Positions 1 to 10,600 of a stretch of 64,000 nucleotides of DNA are shown piece by piece. The notes under the pieces are model-generated. The model did no database searches and had not been told where the DNA came from. It saw nothing but the letters and a program-made list of their open reading frames with translations. The stretch spans positions 22,658,622 through 22,722,621 of the forward strand of contig CP099843.1 of the NCBI GenBank assembly GCA_030062745.1, given 5' to 3'. The stretch is from Capitulum mitella. Taxonomy: Eukaryota > Arthropoda > Thecostraca > Pollicipedomorpha > Pollicipedidae. Each line of letters begins with the position of its first letter. The stretch's first letter is position 1. Made by a program: the position numbers and the translations under genes.

Positions 1-926
1 CAAAGGAAATTTCTTATTTCAAAAATCACCCTTCTTGCCCTCCCTGGAACTGCCTATGGTTTTCCATTTTAAATTTCGGCTTTCGGTATATAAAAGACTT
101 GGACATTCCAAGCTGAACCGTGTTATTCCCATGAAAATTGGTTGGTAAACACGGCCGCAGTGACCTTTCGAAAATCCCCAGATTTTGGAGTTTGTTTGCC
201 CCCTCGCCCTATTTTCGCAGTTTTTGAATTTTTGGGGTCCGGAATTGGAGATCTCGTTGAAACATATTAAATGGCATTCATCCCATCAACATTGGACGAA
301 TGCATCTCGAGATCTCTGGAAGGGTGGGGAGGGGAGGGGGCAGAATTGGTAATCTTCACCTTTCGGCCAATGCATATTTTTCGAAGGTGCAAAAGTGGCA
401 ACGGATCATATCATGTTTGAGTTTGGGTCCTCACTTCTGCGTCTACAAAAAATAATGTGTCAGCCGAAAGGTGTTTCGGCCAGTTGATATTTTTTCGGGA
501 ACGCAGGAGTGGTAACTCGAATCGCATGGACAATGTAGCCTGTCCTCCAAGTTAAAAATGATTTAACCTAACCTAACCTAAAACCTACTGTATGGTTGCA
601 GGGATTGCCCTAGATGGGCATGTAAAACTAATTTTTTGTTAGGTTCAATTTGCCTGTTTTTTGGTTTAGTTAGCTCGTATCGACTGAAGGCAAACATGTG
701 TCAACTGAATCAAAATTCAAGAGTTACCTAACCAAGTCAGTTTACACATCCAGTAGGGACCAGTGCTTAGGAAAATACCTGAATGGGCTAAATTGTTCAC
801 ACAACTTGTGTTGCCACTTCCGCGTTTCCAAAAATTACGCGTAAGCGTCGGCCGAAAGGTAGATTACCGCAGATCTGCCCCCCCCCCCCAGGGTAATGTG
901 AATCTCACTGCCTGCAGAGAATATGG
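1..926. repeat. Probable partial copy of the TTAA-flanked repeat family
   Basis: The right end reads GAGAATATGG followed by TTAA (927-930). This matches the right end of the complete element at 3059-4264, which ends in GGGAATATGG then TTAA. A C-rich run precedes the end in both copies, and both share a CTCGAGATCTC motif (about 306-316 here, about 4187-4197 there). The left end lies outside the window. The relationship was judged by eye. Confidence 0.4.
565..590. repeat. Short CCTAA (telomere-type) tract
   Basis: Three to four imperfect copies of CCTAA, the arthropod telomere unit read on this strand. It is too short to be a telomere and is best seen as an interstitial tract. Confidence 0.5.
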
Positions 927-1835
927 TTAAGGCAAATAGTCCAAGCAATAGTCGACAAGCTTCATAATTATGCTTCACTACTGACAACTTATTGTGCACA
1001 TTCTGTTCTCACCTGGAGATACCGTAAATAATGCTTCCTCTTGATATGTGCCTTTAGGTTTGAAAGGCTACTCTTGTGACCCTTGATTATAACCTTTTTC
1101 GGTCGGCACAGGACATACGTAAAAATGACGTTTTTCCCCTCCTACTTAAACTCAAAGTACGTTTCTAGATGTGGCCATGGGTGACCCAGACCGGGCTCGT
1201 CCTCTGCCTCCGAAGCTGAGGCACCGTCGGACTCGGAGTCAAGGTTTTCGACCTCCAGTGGCGGCGTAAAGACGCCTTGATGGGATATTTTAGTGTCAGG
1301 AAGTTAAAATTTCAGGCCAGTCGAGAATCGATCACCACTCCATCGCCCCATGGACATCACAGATCCAAGGCCATGGCGGCAGTAATCATGTGCTCAACAG
1401 CCTTGGGTGATCTTGACGGGGAACCGTGTGGCGATGGTAAGCAATCCATGACTAACTTCAGACAACATTGAAAACTGCCGTCAGCTGGCTGTTCCAGTAT
1501 AAATGACAATGACTTTGATATCTTTTAGCCTGAAAATGACGACTGGTTAATTTATAATTTTAAGTCATATTAAACTTACGCATAATTCAATACTTTTGTC
1601 CCAAAAGAGACCAAAGTCAGCTGACCTTTATACTGAACCATTGCCGCCAGCTTGCCGTCAACGTTTATCAGCTGACGAATATTGTCAACAAGTCTACTCC
1701 GCGATTGTCAGCTGAGTGCGCGCCCAGCTGCGCTTGTATCGCCGCACGCTATTGGGTGTTGGCTATTCAAGTAGCCAATGGCGTGTGCCGATGCAAATAA
1801 AGCCGGGCGGTGTCTGTAAGGAGTTTAAAAAGTAA

Positions 1836-1996
1836 AGGAGTAACGGAGTAACGGACCAAAAAGTAACGGAGTAACGGACCACAAAAGTAACTTCCGTTAC
1901 TCAGTCCGTTACAGTAAAATAAAAGTAACGGGTCCGTTACTCCGCTACTCAAAAAAGTAACTTCGTTAGTAACGGAGTAACGGAGGAACGGACCAG
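1836..1996. repeat. Palindromic GTAACGGA minisatellite
   Basis: The octamer GTAACGGA and its reverse complement TCCGTTAC recur more than ten times in about 160 bp, in both orientations. The block could therefore fold on itself. No coding sense is evident. Confidence 0.8.
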
Positions 1997-3058
1997 TGCC
2001 CACCTATGATAATACCATTACAAAGCAAAGAATGTGAAAAAAGTGCTGAATAATTCATCACGTTATCTTTTACTGGCCTGTGAGCCAGTTGTATGTTTCA
2101 TCTCTGCTGGTATTCCCTGTGAAAAAGCTAAAAAAAAATCACGAAAATTGGGATAATTGGGACCTTATGATGTAATCATTATAAGCAAACTTAATGAATA
2201 ATAAGATAGATGAGATGCCAAGCCTGACTCAACCTCAGCTAACCTATCATAACTGAACCTAATTACTTTATTAGGATATGTGATCAGACTTCTGTTTGAC
2301 AGAACCAAATGCATTTGCACCCTTTATCAGCCTGTGGCATCTAGTATCTGAAACTGCACCTTTGGCACAGTGTGTTATGTCCCATGAATGCCCCATTAGT
2401 GGCCTGTGGCCAATCAAGACCTATTTATTCTAATATTCTTATTCTCATATCCTATGCTGATGACATCATGAAATGTTATGCAGTACATAGGGCTTCGTTA
2501 GAGCAAAGGCTTTCATTTGTTTACAGTGAAATGTAACTATTGCCTTCTGAAATGATACCAATAATGTAACCGTTTTTCCTTGTCCATGGGAAAGTTATGT
2601 TGTCATCTGGATGGTCTTTATGGCAGAAATGGTCTGTGAAGATGTGCAGATATGTCACATTGCCATGATTTTGGATGAAACTAGTCTGCTTTCAGAATAC
2701 AAAAGTTTTGTTCATACTGGATCATTGCACACTTAGGGGCAGAAAATCGCAGAAATATTTTATAATGAATGGTGAGTGTGTGTCATAAGAGTACTGTTAA
2801 CACACTTTACATTGTCACATGAGTGATTCCAAGACAGAAGAAAATTTGCACAAAAACACAGTGCTTTCCTGCCATGCCATTTCACAAAGCATGGCAGAGT
2901 TGGGCAGAGTTGGGACAGAAAGCCAGGTTTCAGGCAGCATTCAAGAATTTAATAGCACAAGGACCAGCACTGGGCAGCACATTTCATCTTGGGGCAGCAG
3001 GCCGATTGGCACTCATATTACTTTAATAACCCTTCTAAAAGCAAAAAATGTAGTTTAA

Positions 3059-4264
3059 CCCTATCCCCGGCAGGGGGGTGAATCCGCCCCTCCCTCGGGT
3101 TTTTTGCTTGCCAATTCCAGGCTTTTTAACGCAGCTTCACGAAACTTGGTCACTTTTCCTAGCTATTCGTTCTACGCACCGTGACAAAATTTCAAAATTC
3201 TATTTTGCTCAGGGGCGGAGTCGGGCAACGTTTTTGGGAGGCACCTTGGGCCATTTTTGGCCATGTTAAGGGTAAAACGAAAATGTCTGCCAAAAACAGA
3301 GTTTTTAAGATAGAACTTAAAACTTTATATGGACGTTTAGCTAAATAGTTGAGCAATGTGCAGACATAATTTTGTTTATCTGAGGTCACTTTACAAGGTC
3401 AGGTCAAGGTCAAAAGTCAAAAATTGTTTTTTTGCAATAATTTCGGCGCCGTTCTTTCAAATGCCAAACCCGGAATATGTATGACGTAGAAGGGTGCCCT
3501 CTACTTGTGTACCAAGTTTCAGCTTGATGTCAGGTCGGGTCACGGAGCTATGACCTAAAATGTCAGTGCGCGTACCCTATATCGCAATAGCCATAAAATG
3601 AAATTTTTGAAACAGAGTGAATTCAAATGATTAAAAACGTTTACAGATAACACTGAATGCGCACGAGATCATTCCAAGTGACCCCAAGGTCACTGGAGGT
3701 CATTTAAGGTCAAAGGTCACAAGTTGATCTGAGAAACGTGTGACCGTGACAGTTCCCCCTTTTTCATGTCCCTGGCACCGCCTTTGCTAACATTATACAA
3801 ACATTGTAATGCGATTGGTGCTTCTTTAGCATAACATGACTAGCAGAAGCCAAAAAAGCGTTTTTGCCTCTTTTGTTCATTCATTTGTTAGAAAACTAAT
3901 CCTCCTATTTTTGAAACTCTGTCAGCGCCCATGAATTTTCTCAAAATTTCAGATTTGTGGACCCATGGTAAAAGCCCTATCCATAATCTCTCGATTCTTG
4001 CCAGTTTCATCGAAATCGGTCGATAAACAACGGAGTTATAAGAAGTCCAAAAGTACCCCCCATTTTGACATTTTGGCCCCCTGTATGCACACATTTCAAA
4101 ATTTTGAAAATTTCTTTCTGTAAAAATGTAGTTTACGTCACGGCAAATCGATTGCCGTTTGTTGCGATGAAATCGGACGAGTAGTTCTCGAGATCTCAGG
4201 GGGGGCGAATCCCCCCCCCCTCTGCCGGGAATGGACCGTACCGTCTAGCCCTCCGGGAATATGG
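3059..4264. mobile_element. TTAA-flanked TIR element (non-autonomous, about 1.2 kb)
   Basis: The element is bounded by TTAA on both sides (3055-3058 and 4265-4268). The left end begins CCCTATCCCCGGCAGGGG. The reverse complement of the right end begins CCATATTCCCGG, with a second block CATTCCCGGCAG close behind, so the ends are imperfect terminal inverted repeats. Both ends carry opposed C-rich and G-rich runs. No transposase frame is visible, so it is probably non-autonomous. A TTAA target duplication is typical of piggyBac and Kolobok elements; the family assignment is inference. Internally it has several AGGTCA hexamers. Look-alike left ends beginning TTAACCC occur near 29067 and 48913. Confidence 0.55.
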
Positions 4265-7134
4265 TTAAAAAATCAGTCAAATGTTAGGGGATGACTAAGC
4301 AAAGGGCCCCATATCGCGGGAGGAACCACATTTTAGGGGTAGGTTAGGTTGCTACATTCTGCCCTAAGTGGGGCATCCCACTGCCTCATTTAGGGCAGAA
4401 CCGAGGCTGCATCGGATATGATACTTGGCCCCTGTGACATGGCTTTCAGGCTGGCTGCCATGCAGTTTCAGCACATGGAAGGCAAATGTTAGCTGGTTGA
4501 TGGTTTTGCATGGATGGTAACATCAGATAACATCATACGTTAGATGAGGATTGGCAACCTCAATGAAACTTTGTGGACCATGATATTGCCAAGACGTTTA
4601 GATTGCCAAGACCTTGCCTAATAGAAGCTATGTTTTTATGTGAGATTTCATGGTAAAACCATGACAAGGCTGTGATTGTCATCATATGGCAAAGGTTTTA
4701 TAGCATATAGTCCTATTCAGTCACGTGCTTAGGTGTGACTTGTGGTTGCATTGGACTATGCATCTTGCTCCTCACTCAGTTGAAAATCATCACAGGGTAC
4801 AATAATTTTTATCTTGTTATCTTTTTTAACCTTGGGTGAATCCTAGGGCAATTGCAAATCGTAAATTCTATGGTCACAACTATTTCAGGCCTTGTTGATC
4901 ACCAGAAATCATTCAGGGCTCCTGAACCGATTCTTAACTGGTGACCACTTGCTGCTTATATTTAGAACTATGTCATTCATGGGGGGATTTTTTGCCACCA
5001 TCTAACTTTGTAACTAAAGGACTGATCAAAACATTTCAACATGCAAACAGTAACCCTTAACAAGAACTTTCAGAAAACATGTGGTTTTTGGTGCTTAAAG
5101 CCACAGATGATGTCACAGGTCAGGTCAGATTGTAAAAAAAAACAATTCTTTCACTCTTGAAGTCCCCGTGGATTTGCCAGAAGTTGGGAGTGTAGTATAC
5201 CTCATAGAATTATTCTAAAACCTCACATAAGTGTTGCCAAAAAAGGTGGAGAAGTTAAGAGGTCAAGGTCAAGGCCAGCCCTAAGGTCAACATTAACTTT
5301 TCATGAAAATAGCTTCAAGTACCACAAAATTGTTCTGTGTACCCATAAAAGGGTAAAATAGACTCAGTTATGAGAATCGGCACTTCTGTTTACCCCATAA
5401 AATGCAGTTGGCCCGGTCATATTTCATTCATTGCTTCATGTGTATACTCAAATTTTGAGTGAATCTTTCAGTTCGGCTGGGACTTGAATGGGTCGGTTCA
5501 CACAATGCTCAATTTTGACCTGCCCTTGCTCGATTACCTTGCATAACCTTGACTTGAAAATTCCACAGAAGATGCGCCAGGAGTTCATTGAAGGATACAC
5601 AAAGTTTCGACTGGATATCTTGATTGGGTTGGAAGTTATTCAAGAAAAGCCTCGGGGAGAACAGAAATAGCCTCTCCAGCGAATGACGGGTTAACACTTG
5701 CCAGTACAGGGTGCACCACTCCCCTGAGGTTTGTTGCAAGTTGCCTCGGTACGATGAATTCGATTCCCATGAAATTTGGCGTGATTGGGTTTTCAATCTT
5801 TTTACATCTTCTGAAAACTTGAGGTCAGTACCTTGACGAGTGAATGCCCTATGACCTCTTTTCCAAGGGCATGCCATGGAAATCAAGCTGCGACGACGGT
5901 CTGTATCGAATAGCAAACGTTTTAAATGCTCTGCGGTACCCAGTCTTATGAACTCTCATGCATGGGTGCCAGCAAGGATGTCAGCGACCTCCATAGTGTA
6001 TTACGTGCTTGGGTCAAGGTCATCTTTGATCAGAATCAGAATCAATCGTGAATTGGGGTCACTGACCTTTTAAGACCTTTTGTATACCTTACAGGGATCA
6101 TTAGATTCTCGGAAGCGCTAACGTGGCAACGTAGTTTGGGTTGGTAGTGACCATGAAAAATCGCTTGGGCCCCTGACATTGTTCTATACATAATGTTCCT
6201 CAAGCGAAAAATATAGTCCGCTGTTATGACCTCTTTGAGGTCGCATGTAAAGACCTAAAATGGCTAACGAGGTATCACCGTATAGGGAGAGGACCATTCT
6301 ACACTCGTTTTTATTTCGTCACTTTATCACATCAAGTTTGGAAGTGGCTAGAGGTCGCACCCGCGTTGTCTTGGTGAATGTGACTAAATAGCGAATGCTG
6401 GCAAGGGTTGAAAGCGCCCTGCAGGATACTCCGCACAGAATCCATTCGAAACCAGAATCCACTGACATCCACACAATCATTTCAAGTCACATCGAAAATC
6501 ACGATATTTGTGGTACATGATACGACCTAAAAAGTCAGGCTGGGTATCATGGTGTAGTTAAAGATCGGAGCACACGTTTGCTCTTGTTCTATAGCGCTTT
6601 GATGTCAGGTTTGAAAATGACAGAGTTGTATCAACCCTCGTGTTGTCGACGGTTTTCAGATGGCGGGCCCCGCCGAAGTTTAGAATGACGTGTGAAGAAT
6701 CACGTTCTGTGTAATGTAGCAACGGCCAAGCGGAACGCTACAGTAATGCCCATCTTTCTCTGTTTCCATGGAGTCTTGTCAATGGGGCTTTTCTGCTCTG
6801 ATCGCTATTGACCTTGAGGTTAATTTGTTTCGGCTATTTTCTGTGCCGTTTCCCCTGTGCCTTTGACTACGTGGCGATAAACCCATTCATGATTGGCATG
6901 AATGTGCGATGAATTACGGGGCTTTTGGTGTATTTTATCACTGTTCGTATCAGCTTCTTACTGTAGCTGCATAACTGCAAGTTTATTCCTACCCCAGTTG
7001 TCGAGATGTTCATTGTGAGTTACGAGTGTGTTTTACCACCATGCAAAATCGCTGTTCGATCAAAGCACTGGTAAGCCAGTATTTTTTACACCCCCGGATG
7101 TTCTAAATTGCCACCCCGCTAAAACCATAAACAC

Positions 7135-7358
7135 GTGTACCTGCGCGAACCGCCTGCCCCAGAGCGTGGTGCCTTTCCCGGGAACCCGGCGCCGGGGACG
7201 CGCGTGGACGGCGGGTGGTCGGCGCGTCAGGCCGCGCCCGACGGCCGCGCGCTCCCATTGGTCGCCGCGGGGCCGGCCCAAGGTCGGGCGCGGCGACGTG
7301 GCGCGCCGCGGCGCCGACCGGCGCGCCACTGTGTCAGCAGCGGCCGCCCTGCGCGCAG
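7135..7358 (+). promoter_or_regulatory. CpG-rich 5' region / putative HARS promoter
   Basis: The sequence is strongly GC- and CpG-rich compared with its upstream neighbour. An inverted CCAAT box (ATTGG, 7257-7261) lies about 100 bp before the proposed ATG. No TATA box was seen. The transcription start is not determined. Confidence 0.35.
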
Positions 7359-7638
7359 ATGGAGGGAGCGGCCGGCCGCCTGAGCCGGCGCCAGGTGCTC
7401 TGCCTGGACGGCTACCTGGCGGCGCGCGCCTACCTGGCCGGCACGGCGCCTGGTCGGCTGGACGCCGGAGGCGCGCGCGCTGGTCGCCGAGCGCGAGCTG
7501 TCGGACGAGACGCCGCACCTGCGCCGCTGGCACCGCCACCTGGCCAGCTTCGACGCCGACGAGCTGACGGCGCCGCCGGCCGACGGCCTGACGCTGGAGC
7601 GCGTGCTGCGCGCCGGCGCCGACGAGGCTCGACTGCAG
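7359..7638 (+). CDS. HARS1: HARS exon 1: GST_C-like extension plus start of WHEP
   Basis: The ATG at 7359 opens a frame with [14 protein letters not shown] one-base shift near 7440-7455 leads into a frame with [13 protein letters not shown], then [15 protein letters not shown] and a GTACTG donor at 7639. The two blocks resemble the C-terminal half of GST-like domains found on other tRNA synthetases. The tail resembles the first half of a WHEP helix pair. The exon is 280 nt, one more than a multiple of three, which fits a single inserted base. The start codon is inferred. Confidence 0.55.
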
Positions 7639-10600
7639 GTACTGACCTCTGTTTGCCTTTTCCGGTGGCGGGCCGCAGCGGCGCCGGTAGATGGCGCTCG
7701 GCGTGGTGGGGGCGCCGGCGCTGCGGCGGCTCGGCGCCTGGGCGGCCCGCCGCCGTGGGAAGGTGAGCCGCCGCCTGGGCTATAGGGGGCCCTCTGCTGT
7801 CGGTCGCCCGGCGCGCCTCGAGGATCGTCGTGTTGGTGTTCATCATTGTTTATGTTCGCGGGAGCCCGGTTTATCTTGGGATAACGTAGAATCTAGCTCA
7901 GTTGCTTGGGTTCGGTGTTTCCTCAGAATACGTTCGCATCTCGTCTTCCCGATGGGCAGGACTGGGTTTCGGCGATGTTCAGCAGCTCTGAGAACCACCT
8001 GGGGATCGAAATTCGTGGTCGGGATGGTCATTCGACTCTGACGGTGTTTCGCGCCCCTTCAGGCGCCTCCTTGTCATGTCAGGGTTCCAGCTGGTGACCA
8101 GTGTTTCGGCCTGGGTAAACCTGAGTGGTGTGAGACGCTTTGCCGTTCTGGGAATTGTTTTGAATGGTTTCCTTCGTGACATCTTTTTTGCCGTCCTTTG
8201 TTTAGTTCACCGTTCAATCTGACTGCCTGTGCATATTGTCACGCTTGTTAGGATTTTTCTGAACCAGTCAAGAAAAGAGCAGCTTCAATAAATCGTGTCG
8301 TGCTCTGGTGTTTATTGGAGGACCTCTGCCCGGTGACGGTCGTTCCCCGCCGTTCCCCTGCCGCGCCCCTGACGCCGTCCTCCCCTGCCGCGCCCCTGAC
8401 GCCGCCCTCCCCGCCGCCGCCGGCAGCTGGACGCTGAGCTGGCGCGGCTGACGGCGCTCCGGGCCCGGCTGTCCTCCGACGGCGGCAATGACGGCGAGAA
8501 ACAGCGCCACGAGAGCAGCCGCTCCTCGGGCGCCGGCGGCAAGCTCATCCTCAAAACGGCGAAAGGCACGCGCGACTTCCAGCCGGCGCAGATGGCCATT
8601 CGGGAGCGGGTGTTCGACACGATCGTGCAGACGTTCAAGCGCCACGGCGCCGAAACCATCGACACGCCCGTCTTTGAGCTGAAGGTGAGTGCAGCGGCTC
8701 GCCGAACACGACGGCACTTGGAGCCGGGGCGTCGGATATTTGATCGGTGTTGAATTAATACTCGAAACCTCGGCTTAATTGATGGCACGTATGGTATTCG
8801 TGGTAAAAGCGCCGGGTTTAGGTTCCTCCGCGAACTCACAAAAAATGCGCTTCATGTTTCAGAGAGTGGGAGATCAGTGCATGTTAAATTGTAGCACAGT
8901 GTTGCCATTTCTGGTTTGAGTGATTTCCTGCGCTACAATTCGTCCACTTTTGTTCTGGAATACCCCGGGGGGGGGGCTGCAAGCTGTCGTGATGTTTTGG
9001 CATGTGCTGGTCGCTACATGTTGCGTAGTAATTTCACAACCGTGGTTTCGTGACTTGGTAAAATTACGGTGGCGGTGAGTGCAATGGGTCATTACATAGG
9101 CATTGGTAAGCAGTTGGCTAAGACTTTCGCAAGAACTGTCGTTGCTCAATAATTTTGGTATATATGTATACAGTTTCGTTGTTCAATAATTGAGATTGCT
9201 AGTGGAATTCATGATGTTACAGTTACGTTGGGATATTTTTGATCTGTTGCGTAAATGTGTGATTAATGGAAGAGACCAGACTTCATGAAATATGCTTGGT
9301 TTACGTATTATTTCACTGTTATTCCCGTGCCTCATATCAGTACGGACAGTGCAAATAACTGAGTGTGTTTAGCAACATCCAAATGTTCCCTGCTGCCGGA
9401 CCATTCCGCCTTCTGTTTGATACGCGCACTGGAAGGACTTTTTGTGCTCCCCCCACCTGTTTTTCTTAAAAATCTAGAGAACTGATCGGAGTTGATTGCT
9501 GCTGCTTTGTGACATTTATGGCAATCCAATAACTCTTCGATTCACGCAGAGAAATTGAAAATCGGCCGAAAATTTTTGAAGTTTTAAGCATTTGAAGTCA
9601 AGCAAACATAACGAAAATAACGGTTGGTAAATGAGGACTTTGTGAAAGAACCAGCGTTCTTCCTAAAATTACCGCTTGAGCACAATCAGGTGATGTCATT
9701 CGGGCGTAAGTGATGGATGTACGAAGACCAGAGCCAGGGCAATTAGGGTCAAGGTCATCAAAGGTCAAGGTCGACCAGCTTGTGACCTGATTCATATTTA
9801 CTTTGCGACATTTCGATTTGTATGAAATATGCATTCGGAGTCCGTATAAAAAAAAACACATGCGTGCACACTGATACGTTTATTCCAGGGTCAGTGAAGG
9901 CCAAGGTTATTAAAGGTCAAGGTGATATATCTTGTAACCTGGTCCAGATTTGCTTTGCGACGTGTTGGTTCGTTTGAAATATGCATTAAAAGACCCTAAT
10001 AAAGACACTTGTGCGCACATGGATACCGTTATATGTACCAGGGCCAGTGCAGGTCAGGGTCATCAAAGGTCAAGGGTAACTGTTTTGTGACCTGGCCCAG
10101 ATTTGCTTTGCGGTATGTCGATTTGTATGTAGCATACATTCTGAGACCCTACTGAAAACATGTTTGGCACATGGATACTCACAGCTATTTACATATATAC
10201 ATATACATACATACGTAAATATAAATGCTGAAAGTCATCAAATTGTCCGATGTGGCTACCTTCATTGAAAATGCGCCAAAAGATACGTGCAGCGCCTTCA
10301 TTTACACTCCGTCTATCCCGCGTTGCTTGAAATCCCATCTGAAAAAGATGAAAAATGACACCATAAGTCAATGACCGGACATAACCTTGGCCCAGAATGT
10401 TCAGTCAAGACGTCAAATGAATGGAAGTTGTATTACACATTTTGAGGCTTTAACAAACACCCTTTTCCCGTTTCGTTCGAAAAGTTATACGGAATGGCCT
10501 GCACGGGCCGAGAAAGTATCCAAAATTGACCTTTTCGACGCCATTTGAACCTGAAGATATTGACCTAGGGTCATAAAAACTGCACACAGTGTAAATCGTT

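Larger units (their letters stand above)
1..7358. other. Intergenic repeat-rich region upstream of HARS
   Basis: I see no convincing coding exon here. Open frames are short and lack conserved motifs. The stretch contains dispersed repeats, many AGGTCA-like hexamers (for example near 3400-3420, 3700-3720, 5265-5275 and 6013-6020), homopolymer C runs (about 881-890 and 4211-4220) and the elements listed separately below. GC content rises sharply after about 7130, at the 5' end of the HARS gene. Confidence 0.7.

Noticed and set aside
7028..7567. 179-codon frame across the HARS 5' region
   Set aside because: A GC-rich shadow with arginine/proline-rich low complexity; no family motifs.
8287..8292. 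AATAAA as a premature polyadenylation signal in HARS
   Set aside because: It lies in intron 1 with well supported exons following; likely chance.
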